From NCBI GenBank assembly GCA_039798705.1, contig JBDKFN010000003.1, forward strand, positions 1-64,000: a stretch of DNA of 64,000 nt, given 5' to 3'. The DNA is from CAIKLP01 sp039798705. GTDB taxonomy: Bacteria > Bacteroidota > Bacteroidia > Sphingobacteriales > Sphingobacteriaceae. Made by a program: the position numbers and the translations under genes. The notes below the pieces were generated by a model. It was not told the origin of the DNA and did not search any database. It saw only the letters and a list, made by a program, of their open reading frames with translations. Of this stretch, positions 34,961-43,461 are shown in pieces. Numbering within the stretch: position 1 is the stretch's first letter; every line of letters begins with the position of its first letter.

Positions 34961-34990
34961 AAAAAAGGCTGCAAATTTGCAGCCTTTTTT
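34961..34990. terminator. Bidirectional terminator between rfbC and the OmpA-like gene
   Basis: A perfect palindrome: six A, then GGCTGCAAA, TTTGCAGCC and six T. It lies 11 bases after the rfbC stop and about 22 bases from the stop of the convergent OmpA-like gene, so it can end transcripts from both sides. Confidence 0.88.
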
Positions 34991-35012
34991 TATGATTGAG
35001 ATATACTATTGT

Positions 35013-35966
35013 TTATTTTGAATCGTCATTTAACATACGATACAATTCGTCTAATTTTGGTGTTAAGATAATTTCAATTCTTCTATTTTTACTTCTAGAT
35101 TCAGCTGCATTTGATTTCTCAATAGGCAAGTATTCACCACGACCAGAAGCATTCACTCTTAATGGATCTAAGTTTTGGTTTTCAGTTAAGAATCTTACCA
35201 CTGAGGTAGCTCTTAAAACACTCAAATCCCAGTTGTCTTTAATTTGACCAAGGTTAAATACTTTCATGTTGTCTGTATGACCTTCAACTAATACATTGAT
35301 ATCTGGTTGCGTTTTTAAAACTTTCACCAATTCTACTAATGCTTCTTGACCTCTTTGATCTATTTCAATACTTCCCGTGCTAAACAATAATTTATCAGTC
35401 AATGAAACATATACTTTTCCGTCTTTAATATTAACAGAAAGCCCGCTCTTGTTGAATCCTAGCAAAGCCTTAGCTAATTTATCTCGCAATGAATTAACCA
35501 TGTCATCGCGTTTTTTCATTGCGTCTTCTACTTCTTGTAATCTTTTTTCACGTGCAGCTAAGTTTGCTTGTGCAGCTTCTAAGTCTTTAATTAATTTCTT
35601 AATCTCATCTGAACTATTTGCCCTTAGTTGTTTATAGTTTTCAGATAATGTATTATACTGAGCTGTTAAATTAGCATGCTTTTCTTTTAATAAAGCCAAT
35701 TCATCTTGTAAATTAGAAATGGTATCATTTTTTGATTTTACCAATTTCATTAAGCTATCGTTTTTAATTAATTCAACATTTAAATCGCGTTGAATTGAAT
35801 CACGAAAACTTTGCATTTTCAAATACTTTCTTTTTGATACAGGAATAAATCTGTTTAATAAATCTCTGTCAAATTTTACTCCAAGAAATTCTTTCTTAGG
35901 TGCAGCTGATGCAGCTGTTGACAAAATAAAAAGTACAGTTAATAATCGCAATAATTTCATCTTCAT
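35013..35966 (-). CDS. OmpA-family peptidoglycan-binding protein with coiled coil
   Basis: An exported protein of about 317 residues. After the signal peptide (MKMKLLRLLTVLFILSTAASA) comes a long heptad-rich helix (about 55-165; SNLQDELALLKEKHANLTAQ and similar) and an OmpA C-terminal domain (about 195-305) with NVLVEGHTDN and SRSKNRRIEI, which binds diaminopimelate in peptidoglycan. It lacks a transmembrane barrel. Three in-frame ATGs exist (35975, 35966, 35960); the middle one is chosen for its basic n-region. A perfect -7 box TACATTTG lies upstream at 36017-36024. It probably spaces or anchors the envelope. Confidence 0.88.
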   Translation of the reverse strand: MKMKLLRLLTVLFILSTAASAAPKKEFLGVKFDRDLLNRFIPVSKRKYLKMQSFRDSIQRDLNVELIKNDSLMKLVKSKNDTISNLQDELALLKEKHANLTAQYNTLSENYKQLRANSSDEIKKLIKDLEAAQANLAAREKRLQEVEDAMKKRDDMVNSLRDKLAKALLGFNKSGLSVNIKDGKVYVSLTDKLLFSTGSIEIDQRGQEALVELVKVLKTQPDINVLVEGHTDNMKVFNLGQIKDNWDLSVLRATSVVRFLTENQNLDPLRVNASGRGEYLPIEKSNAAESRSKNRRIEIILTPKLDELYRMLNDDSK

Positions 35967-36016
35967 AAATATCATTTTAAATTAAGCTTGGAATAGCGTG
36001 ACTTTCCAAAAACAAA

Positions 36017-36024
36017 CAAATGTA
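36017..36024 (-). promoter_or_regulatory. -7 box upstream of the OmpA-like gene
   Basis: TACATTTG on the minus strand matches the TAnnTTTG consensus. Transcription would start near 36010, 35-50 bases before the candidate ATGs. No good -33 TTTG at normal distance was found. Confidence 0.4.
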
Positions 36025-36111
36025 AACCCTAATAACGGCTATAATAAGAATGAATTATCCACAATTATGAAAAACTCTATAAATACTGTCAAAAAAAACG
36101 AGCGAAAAAGT

Positions 36112-36119
36112 TAAATTTG
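36112..36119 (+). promoter_or_regulatory. -7 box upstream of fumC
   Basis: TAAATTTG matches TAnnTTTG and sits 22 bases before the fumC ATG at 36141, giving a leader of roughly 15 bases. The -33 region lacks TTTG. The rest of the 165-base gap between the OmpA-like gene and fumC shows nothing else I can support. Confidence 0.42.
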
Positions 36120-36140
36120 TGAATACAAAATTCAAATACC

Positions 36141-37538
36141 ATGGAATACAGAATAGAAAAAGACAGCCTAGGTGAAGTACAAGTTCCCGCTCATAAATAT
36201 TGGGCTGCACAAACACAAAGATCATTACAAAATTTTAAAATCGGTGGCCCTGCAGATAGAATGCCGTTAGAAATCATACGCGCATTTGCGATATTAAAAA
36301 AAGCGGCTGCATTAACTAATCAAGATTTAGGTGTTTTAGCTGCCGATAAAGCGGCGCTAATTGGAACTGTGTGTGAAGAAATTCTAGACGGCAAATTAGA
36401 TGAAGAATTTCCATTGGTAATTTGGCAAACAGGTTCGGGTACACAAAGCAATATGAATGTAAACGAAGTAATTGCTAACAGAGGTCACGTAATTAAAGGC
36501 GGTCAGCTGAATGATGAACATAAAGCTTTACATCCAAATGATGATGTAAACAAATCTCAATCGTCAAATGATACTTACCCTACCGCAATGCACATTGCTG
36601 CTTACAAACAAGCTGTAGAAATAACTATACCAGGTTTAGCATTATTGCGTGATACGCTTTCGGCTAAAGCAATTGCTTTTAAAGACATTGTGAAAATTGG
36701 AAGAACACACTTTATGGATGCTACTCCACTTACCTTAGGGCAAGAATTTTCGGGATATGCACAACAAATTACCAATAGCATTCGTGCAATCAACAATGCA
36801 TTAGAAATGGTAAGTGAACTAGCTTTAGGCGGTACAGCGGTTGGTACAGGATTAAACGCACCAAAAGGATATGCAGAATTAGTTGCTAAAAAAATTGCAG
36901 AAATTTCTGGATTACCATTTGTTACTGCACCTAATAAATTTGAGGCTTTAGCAGCACATGATGCTATGGTAGAATTATCTGGCGCGTTAAAACGTGCAGC
37001 GGTAGCATTAATGAAAATTGGAAACGATGTTCGCATGTTGAGCTCAGGACCAAGATGTGGAATTGGAGAAATCATTATTCCTGATAACGAACCTGGATCT
37101 TCTATTATGCCGGGTAAAGTAAATCCAACTCAACCAGAAGCATTAACCATGGTTTGTGCTCAAGTTATTGGCAACGATGTTGCGGTAAGTATTGGTGGCG
37201 CAACTGGTCACTTTGAATTAAATGTTTTCAAACCATTAATCGCAGCAAATGTTTTACATTCTGCAAGGCTAATTGGTGATGCTTGTGTTTCTTTCAATAA
37301 TAATTGTGCAATAGGAATAGAGCCAAACTATGCAGATATTAAGAAGAATCTTGATAATTCGCTAATGCTTGTAACTGCATTAAACACGCACATTGGCTAC
37401 GATAACGCTGCAAAAATTGCAAAGAAAGCCCATAAAGAAAATAAAACATTAAAAGCAGCAGCAATTGAATTAGGCTTATTAACAGATGTTCAATTTGACG
37501 AATGGGTAAAACCAGAAAGCATGGTTGGAAATTTATAA
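36141..37538 (+). CDS. fumC: Class II fumarate hydratase
   Basis: Interconverts fumarate and malate in the citric acid cycle. The 465-residue protein has the class II (iron-independent) form: WQTGSGTQSNMNVNEV (95-110), IGRTHFMDATPLTLGQE (187-202) and the lyase signature GSSIMPGKVN (319-328). The full length and all signatures fit fumC rather than aspartase, which is the nearest alternative; THFMDATP and the C-terminus ending in a short WVKPE segment support fumarase. It is followed 15 bases later by aroE. Confidence 0.96.
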   Translation: MEYRIEKDSLGEVQVPAHKYWAAQTQRSLQNFKIGGPADRMPLEIIRAFAILKKAAALTNQDLGVLAADKAALIGTVCEEILDGKLDEEFPLVIWQTGSGTQSNMNVNEVIANRGHVIKGGQLNDEHKALHPNDDVNKSQSSNDTYPTAMHIAAYKQAVEITIPGLALLRDTLSAKAIAFKDIVKIGRTHFMDATPLTLGQEFSGYAQQITNSIRAINNALEMVSELALGGTAVGTGLNAPKGYAELVAKKIAEISGLPFVTAPNKFEALAAHDAMVELSGALKRAAVALMKIGNDVRMLSSGPRCGIGEIIIPDNEPGSSIMPGKVNPTQPEALTMVCAQVIGNDVAVSIGGATGHFELNVFKPLIAANVLHSARLIGDACVSFNNNCAIGIEPNYADIKKNLDNSLMLVTALNTHIGYDNAAKIAKKAHKENKTLKAAAIELGLLTDVQFDEWVKPESMVGNL

Positions 37539-37553
37539 TTTAAATTTTCCATC

Positions 37554-38300
37554 ATGAGAATATTCGGATTAATTGGAAAAACATTAACACATTCATTTTC
37601 CCCAAACTACTTTAATGAAAAATTTAAAGTAGAAAATATTCTTGATACTTGTTATGAACTATTTCCCCTCGAAAATATCGAGGGGATTTTAGCACTTAAA
37701 AATTCTAAGCACAAAATTGCGGGTTTAAATGTCACCTTCCCCTATAAAGAAACCGTCATTCCATATTTAGATGGCTTGAGTGAAACTGCACAGGCAATTG
37801 GCGCAGTCAATACAATTGAATGCAAAGCAGATGGCAAATGGATAGGACATAATACAGACGCCCAAGGCTTTGAGCAATGCATCCTTGAAACACTAGCAAA
37901 ACAAGGCATTTGCGCACTTGTACTTGGCACCGGAGGTGCTGCTAAAGCAGTTCAGTATGTACTATCAAAACACCAAGTACCTTTTCAATTGGTTAGTAGA
38001 AATACGAATGAAAGTTTACACCACATTTCCTATGATGAATTAAATGAAAACATCATTGAGAATCATTTGTTAATTATAAACTGTACCCCATTGGGAACTT
38101 TTCCAAATATAAACGAACATGTAGCTTTTCCATTTGCGTATCTGACTACTGAACATTTAATATTTGATTTAGTTTATAATCCGGAAGAAACAGCTTTAAT
38201 GAAAAAAGCAAAAGCCGCAGGTGCACAAGTACAAAACGGAAAAGCAATGTTAATCAATCAAGCCGAAGCCAGTTGGGAAATCTGGAATTCATCAAATTAA
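37554..38300 (+). CDS. aroE: Shikimate dehydrogenase
   Basis: Reduces 3-dehydroshikimate to shikimate with NADPH in the aromatic amino acid pathway. The 248-residue protein begins GLIGKTLTHSFSPNYFNEKF, the shikimate-binding segment; catalytic Lys65 lies in NVTFPYKE and Asp102 in HNTDAQGF. The nucleotide-binding loop is GTGGAA (125-130). At 248 residues it is slightly shorter than E. coli AroE (272), as usual in this phylum. It is likely co-transcribed with fumC and the small gene downstream. Confidence 0.94.
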   Translation: MRIFGLIGKTLTHSFSPNYFNEKFKVENILDTCYELFPLENIEGILALKNSKHKIAGLNVTFPYKETVIPYLDGLSETAQAIGAVNTIECKADGKWIGHNTDAQGFEQCILETLAKQGICALVLGTGGAAKAVQYVLSKHQVPFQLVSRNTNESLHHISYDELNENIIENHLLIINCTPLGTFPNINEHVAFPFAYLTTEHLIFDLVYNPEETALMKKAKAAGAQVQNGKAMLINQAEASWEIWNSSN

Positions 38301-38318
38301 TTTATTTAAAATAATAAT

Positions 38319-38687
38319 ATGAGCACGAGATCTGAACTAATGATTAAAATTAGGCCGAAAGTAGTTTACGACAAAAGCCTCGATAGCTCAGCATCTGAGC
38401 GATTTCAAAATGAAACATTAAGACCAATTGCAAAGTTGCAGAACGAAATGATTATTGCTTATTTCTTAAAAGATTTAGGAAACATTGACCTTCCTAAAGG
38501 TAGTAGAGATAGGGCAACGATGATTGAAGAAAGACTAAAAAAGAATTTAACTTTAAAGAATATTTTAGTCGGAATGATTGTGGCACTTTTTACAGAAGAA
38601 GAGTTTGTCATTTATCAAGAGGATATTTCCGGAATGAATAAAAGAATAATTATTTTACTCGTTCAAAGGTTACAAAGTCAGTTATAA
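38319..38687 (+). CDS. Conserved small protein of unknown function
   Basis: A 122-residue, highly charged, mostly helical protein without signal peptide or membrane segment. It contains FQNETLRPIAKLQNEMII (30-47), a linker, then LKNILVGMIVALFTEEEFVIY and MNKRIIILLVQRLQSQL. I recall similar Bacteroidota proteins sometimes labelled glyoxalase, but I see no glyoxalase metal site and would not use that name. It follows aroE by 18 bases and is closed by a clear terminator, so it is probably the last gene of the fumC-aroE unit. Confidence 0.7.
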   Translation: MSTRSELMIKIRPKVVYDKSLDSSASERFQNETLRPIAKLQNEMIIAYFLKDLGNIDLPKGSRDRATMIEERLKKNLTLKNILVGMIVALFTEEEFVIYQEDISGMNKRIIILLVQRLQSQL

Positions 38688-38722
38688 ATAAAAAAGGCAG
38701 AATTTCTTCTGCCTTTTTTATT
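38688..38722. terminator. Bidirectional terminator between the small gene and the aldehyde dehydrogenase
   Basis: Arms AAAAAGGCAGAA and TTCTGCCTTTTT with a 4-base loop, A/T-flanked on both sides. It lies directly after the stop at 38687 and 15 bases from the stop of the convergent aldehyde dehydrogenase gene, so it suits both transcripts. Confidence 0.88.
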
Positions 38723-38736
38723 TATTGAATGATACT

Positions 38737-40275
38737 TTAAAAATCAAATTTTATTCCTTGTGCTAATGGCAACTCAGTACCGTAATTAATTGTATTGGTT
38801 TGTCTGCGCATATAGACTTTCCAAGCATCAGAGCCCGACTCACGTCCACCACCTGTTTCTTTTTCACCACCAAACGCACCGCCAATTTCTGCACCTGAAG
38901 TACCAATATTTACATTGGCAATACCACAGTCAGAACCTTCTTGCGATAAGAACTTTTCTGTTTCTAAAACATTGGTAGAAAATATGGCAGAAGACAAGCC
39001 TTGAGGCACATTATTGTGCATTGCAATGGCTTCATCTATTGTTTTGTATTTCATGATATATAAAATTGGTGCGAATGTTTCTTCTTGTACAATTTTAAAT
39101 TCATTTTTAGCCTCTGCGATACATGGTTTTACATAACAACCCGATTCGTATCCGGCGCCAGCTAAAACTTCTCCGCCAAAAATTACTTGTCCGCCTTCTG
39201 CTTTCACTGCTGCAATTGCATGGGTGAAGCTATCAACAGCTGACTGGTCAATTAATGGACCAACTAAATTACTTGCGTCTAATGGGTTTCCAATGGTTAC
39301 TTGTGCATAGGCCTTTAGTAATTTTGCTTTGAAAGCCTCATATACATTTTCATGGATAATTAATCTTCTAGTAGAAGTACATCTTTGACCTGCAGTACCA
39401 ACTGCTCCAAATAATACCGCTCTCAAAGCCATATCTTGATCGGCGTGTTCTGTTATAATAATTGCATTGTTTCCACCTAATTCTAATAAACTTCTGCCCA
39501 ATCTTTCACCAACAATTCTACCAACTCTTTTTCCTAATTTGGTAGAACCTGTAGCAGAAATTAATGGCACTCTTTTATCTTCTAAAAACTGGTCACCTAC
39601 ATATGATGAACCTGCAGCAATTAAATTAATTACGCCTTCAGGCACATTGCAATTAGCTAAAACTTTAGCAACAATGTTTTGCGTAGCAATGGCACATAAC
39701 ATTACTTTTGAACTCGGTTTCCAAACTACCACATCTCCACAAACCATTGCAAGCATTGCATTCCAAGCCCATACTGCAACTGGGAAGTTAAACGCAGAAA
39801 TTACACCAACAACTCCAAGTGGATGGTATTGATCATACATTCTGTGCATAGGTCTTTCGCTGTGCATGGTAAAACCATGTAATTGACGAGACAAGCCAAC
39901 TGCAAAATCGCAAATGTCAATCATCTCTTGCACTTCACCTAAACCTTCTTGATAACTTTTACCCATTTCGTAAGAAACAAGCATTCCTAAATCTTCTTTT
40001 TGTTCGCGCAATGCATTTCCAATTTGACGAACAACCTCGCCTCTTTGTGGTGCAGGTATTTTTCTCCATTTAACAAATGCAGCAGTAGCAGTTTGCATTA
40101 TTTTTTCATAATCAGCGGCAGTGCCTTGATTAATCTTTGCAATTAATTTTCCGTCTACTGGTGAATAAGATTCAATTGCGGTTCCATTTGTTTGAAACCA
40201 AACAGCACCTGTTGCTGCTCCATTGTTTTCAGCTTTAATGCCTAAGTTTTGAATTACTTCTTGAATGTTTTTCAT
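38737..40275 (-). CDS. ALDH7-type aldehyde dehydrogenase (aminoadipate semialdehyde dehydrogenase-like)
   Basis: NAD(P)-dependent aldehyde dehydrogenase of 512 residues. Catalytic Cys299 is in GTAGQRCTSTRRL, the general base Glu265 in LELGGNN, and the conserved Asn163 in SAFNFPVAVW. The GQRCTSTRRL context and LELGGNNAIII are characteristic of the ALDH7 (antiquitin/AmaB) group, which oxidises alpha-aminoadipic semialdehyde in lysine breakdown. The pathway partners are not here, so the substrate is inferred from family. It lies 6 bases after the M1 peptidase gene on the same strand. Confidence 0.9.
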   Translation of the reverse strand: MKNIQEVIQNLGIKAENNGAATGAVWFQTNGTAIESYSPVDGKLIAKINQGTAADYEKIMQTATAAFVKWRKIPAPQRGEVVRQIGNALREQKEDLGMLVSYEMGKSYQEGLGEVQEMIDICDFAVGLSRQLHGFTMHSERPMHRMYDQYHPLGVVGVISAFNFPVAVWAWNAMLAMVCGDVVVWKPSSKVMLCAIATQNIVAKVLANCNVPEGVINLIAAGSSYVGDQFLEDKRVPLISATGSTKLGKRVGRIVGERLGRSLLELGGNNAIIITEHADQDMALRAVLFGAVGTAGQRCTSTRRLIIHENVYEAFKAKLLKAYAQVTIGNPLDASNLVGPLIDQSAVDSFTHAIAAVKAEGGQVIFGGEVLAGAGYESGCYVKPCIAEAKNEFKIVQEETFAPILYIMKYKTIDEAIAMHNNVPQGLSSAIFSTNVLETEKFLSQEGSDCGIANVNIGTSGAEIGGAFGGEKETGGGRESGSDAWKVYMRRQTNTINYGTELPLAQGIKFDF

Positions 40276-40281
40276 AGGTAT

Positions 40282-43200
40282 TTATATAGATATTTTTCTT
40301 AGCAAATTTAATGGCTGCAAATTAGTCAAATTAATCATGAATCTAATTTGATTTTTAAAGTTTGGTTTTGATGTTCCAGTTAAAGATCCTTTTTCAAAAG
40401 TAGAAACATAAAAAGGCATATACACTTCCACTAAATCATTGATAATTGGCAAATAAATACCAGCAGCATAATTAAACCTATTTTCGGTGTCAAAATAATT
40501 AGGCAAATAAGCCGCATCTGCAAAAATGCCTATTGGCGACTTGATTGGAAGTGGCGCTTTTAGATTTAGGGCTAAAATAGCACTTGCATTTGCTAAACTC
40601 GTATTAGCTTTGAAACCACCCTCCTGTACATAAAAATATTTTGCACTATTTCTATCGGTATAAACCTGATCGTACAAATAATCATTATCTCCAGAAACAG
40701 AGAACAATCCAACCCCACTAAAATTGTCAGCTTTAGCAGTGCTGTAACCACCAAACAAACGAATATTTAATCCTTTATTTAGTGATTGGTAAGGAATTGT
40801 TGCTGCAAATGTTCCTGAAAATTTATGATAAGGTGTTTTAAAATTATTTGAAAATTCATAACGCGCCTCTATTGAATGCGGTAATTGTATTGCACTATTA
40901 CTTGCATTAAAATTCAAGATGTGAAAATCTTGTGTTTTGTTGTTTATTACCGTGCTTGCATCTCCGTAGGTAGTTGCAATATTTGTATGGACCATTCGGT
41001 AACTTAACTTTTGACGAAACTTACTTTGTAAAGAAGCTTGTTTAAATTCAAAATCTAGGTTGAAACTAGCTTTTGAAAATTTGTCATTATGCATAACCGA
41101 AAGCATATCGTTAGAACGATCATTTGTATTGAAAGTTGCGAAGTTAACCATGTAGGTTACTTCTTGCGCAAAGCTAGGATAGCTGTGATACGCGGCTTTC
41201 GCTAATCCATTCCACTCTTTATGTTGAGTAGAATACATTGGCGCAAGTTGGTATTCAAATTGTTTAAAAGGAAAAATACTATTATAAATAGCTAGACCTG
41301 GCATCCATTTATCATAATTATTATAACCTAAAATTGGCGTATAAAATATTTGTGTTTTATTCGGATTGGTGATTGAGCCTAAAAATTGCAATTTAATGGG
41401 CTCCGTGCTTTTACACAAACCACCTTTGTTTAAGGTATTGTTATTTCTTTTAATTTCTGGAATCACATACAATGGATCAATTTTAAATTTCGACACATTG
41501 TTTTTATCAAAGTAAATTACTTTGGTACCTAAATAAGGTTCAGTTTTAAATGTTTCTAAAATATTTCCTTTACGATCTAAAGATGAAACAAAAACAGGAG
41601 CTTCAAAACCGGAGCGATTTTCAACTTTCAAGCCAACTTGATCTTTAGCATTCAAAAGCCCTGTTAGTTTAAAATCAATAGGTTCAGCCGTATTGATTAA
41701 ATGATCAAAGAACCAATCTAATTTTTTACCACTCACTTCTTCTAATACCGCTTTTAAATCTTCTGGATAAGGGTGTTTAAATTTCCATCTGTCAAAATAA
41801 ACATGCATCGCTGAATCAAAAACTTTTAACCCTAAATATTCTTGTAAATAATAAAACACCAAACCTGATTTAGTATACATTACTGCACCATAATTTATTT
41901 GTGTAAATTTTTCAGAAGGGGTTTCGATTGCTTGATCTTGATTCCTTGATGCAGCAATCATGTAGGTTAAATAATTTTCGTAACCTTGAGGGTAATCATT
42001 TAGATCAAAGAATTTTGTTACTGCTGCTGAAGCAGAATCTTGTAACATTAAATTCTTTTTACTCAACATTTTTGTAACACGGTGTTCATAAAAAGTATTT
42101 AAGCCTTCGTCCATCCAGCCATGTTGTCTTTCATTACTTCCTAAAATTCCATAAAACCAATTGTGTCCTACTTCATGCACAATAACCGTTTCTAACATTT
42201 TTGGACTACTCACGCCACCAATTACAGTAACCATAGGGTATTCCATTCCTCCGCCTGCACTCAATGCACCATCAATAGCGGTACATGCATTGTAAGGATA
42301 TTCTCCATTCCATAATGAATAATTATAAATTGCTTCGTTCACATAATCGACACCATTGATCCAATTTTTCTTATTTCCAGGAGTATACATTACCCATGTT
42401 TTTACTTCTCTTTGAGAAACAGGTAAACGCACACTGCTTTTTCTAACAATAAAATCTTTATCTGCAAACCATCCAAAATCGTGCACGCTATCTTGAACAT
42501 AGCGAATGGTTTTCCATTGCTTAGCAGATGCAGGAGTTTTCACACTAATTTTACCAACATGATTCATGTGAAATTTCATGGAGTCTAAATTGATGTTAGC
42601 TAAACTGTCTAAGAAATTTTGTTCTGATATGGTTTTTAAATTTCCTGTTGCAGCAACTATGTAATTAGAAGGCAATGTGATTTGCACATCAAATGATCCG
42701 TAATCTGAATAAAATTCTCCTTGATCTAAATAAGGAATTGGGTGCCAGCCTTTACGATCGAATACAGCAGGCTTAGGATACCATTGGGTAATTTGATAGG
42801 CTTGTTTTACATGACCTAACCTTGAAAACGATGCAGGGATTTTAATTTTAAATGGCGTATTTATAATTACCGATTGACCTGGCAATAATGGCGTAGTCAA
42901 TAATACTTTACAAATATCTGGATACTCTTCGTTGAACTCGACCGTTGCAGGTTGGTGATTCACTTCAAAAGCTAAATCATCAATAAAGCCTCTATCCTTT
43001 GCTTCAGCATTATGAAATTTAGTTTTCTTATTCAGCAATTGTTGCTTTGCAAATGCTGATTGCTCGTTTTTATAGGCATTTGGCCATAAGTGAAACCAAA
43101 TGTAAGTCAATGTTTCTGGCGAATTATTTTGATATACTACCTGCTCTTCTCCAGAAAGCATATGCAAAGAATCGTCTAATCGAACCTTTATTTGATATTG

Positions 43201-43305
43201 TAACTTTTGCTGCCAATAATTTTGGGCATAACTATTGTTCAACATGAATAGGGACAGGACCACTGAAAAAGCGATAAAAGGCTTTATAAACAAGGATTTT
43301 TTCAT
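40282..43305 (-). CDS. Large exported M1-family metallopeptidase
   Basis: A 1007-residue exported aminopeptidase-type enzyme. After the signal peptide (cleaved near NNSYAQ, residue 28) comes the M1 N-terminal beta domain, GGGMEYP (351-357, the equivalent of GAMEN that binds the substrate N-terminus), the zinc site His377-Glu378-x-x-His381 (HEVGH) with Glu400 in DEGLN, and helical segments. The last roughly 370 residues look like a beta-rich, aromatic-strand domain and not like a typical M1 tail; they could be an outer-membrane-like or surface domain. Probably digests peptides outside the cytoplasm. Confidence 0.9.
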   Translation of the reverse strand: MKKSLFIKPFIAFSVVLSLFMLNNSYAQNYWQQKLQYQIKVRLDDSLHMLSGEEQVVYQNNSPETLTYIWFHLWPNAYKNEQSAFAKQQLLNKKTKFHNAEAKDRGFIDDLAFEVNHQPATVEFNEEYPDICKVLLTTPLLPGQSVIINTPFKIKIPASFSRLGHVKQAYQITQWYPKPAVFDRKGWHPIPYLDQGEFYSDYGSFDVQITLPSNYIVAATGNLKTISEQNFLDSLANINLDSMKFHMNHVGKISVKTPASAKQWKTIRYVQDSVHDFGWFADKDFIVRKSSVRLPVSQREVKTWVMYTPGNKKNWINGVDYVNEAIYNYSLWNGEYPYNACTAIDGALSAGGGMEYPMVTVIGGVSSPKMLETVIVHEVGHNWFYGILGSNERQHGWMDEGLNTFYEHRVTKMLSKKNLMLQDSASAAVTKFFDLNDYPQGYENYLTYMIAASRNQDQAIETPSEKFTQINYGAVMYTKSGLVFYYLQEYLGLKVFDSAMHVYFDRWKFKHPYPEDLKAVLEEVSGKKLDWFFDHLINTAEPIDFKLTGLLNAKDQVGLKVENRSGFEAPVFVSSLDRKGNILETFKTEPYLGTKVIYFDKNNVSKFKIDPLYVIPEIKRNNNTLNKGGLCKSTEPIKLQFLGSITNPNKTQIFYTPILGYNNYDKWMPGLAIYNSIFPFKQFEYQLAPMYSTQHKEWNGLAKAAYHSYPSFAQEVTYMVNFATFNTNDRSNDMLSVMHNDKFSKASFNLDFEFKQASLQSKFRQKLSYRMVHTNIATTYGDASTVINNKTQDFHILNFNASNSAIQLPHSIEARYEFSNNFKTPYHKFSGTFAATIPYQSLNKGLNIRLFGGYSTAKADNFSGVGLFSVSGDNDYLYDQVYTDRNSAKYFYVQEGGFKANTSLANASAILALNLKAPLPIKSPIGIFADAAYLPNYFDTENRFNYAAGIYLPIINDLVEVYMPFYVSTFEKGSLTGTSKPNFKNQIRFMINLTNLQPLNLLRKISI

Positions 43306-43461
43306 ATCTATTTATATATCAATAATTTAAATTAGTTGTTGAGATGTGTTGAAAAATTCGACCTTACAAAGTTGCTAAAAATTGCTAAATATTTAACAAG
43401 TTTATGACAGATTGTCAAGCAATTGTGACATGAATGTTCCTATAATTTTAACAAAATTCAC
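43306..43461. promoter_or_regulatory. Divergent intergenic region with TGACA/TGTCA repeats
   Basis: A 156-base AT-rich gap between the M1 peptidase and the TPR gene. A perfect inverted repeat TGACA-GAT-TGTCA lies at 43405-43417 and a further TGACA at 43426-43430, which looks like an operator. A one-mismatch -7 box (TAATTTTA, 43443-43450) with TTG 17 bases upstream may serve the plus-strand gene. Function is inferred. Confidence 0.35.

Noticed and set aside
36602..37075. A 157-codon open frame opposite fumC
   Set aside because: Mirror frame of a well conserved fumarase; no start context and no plausible domain.
40275..40282. Possible fusion or frameshift between the M1 peptidase and aldehyde dehydrogenase genes
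   Set aside because: Both are complete with normal starts and stops, separated by 6 bases.
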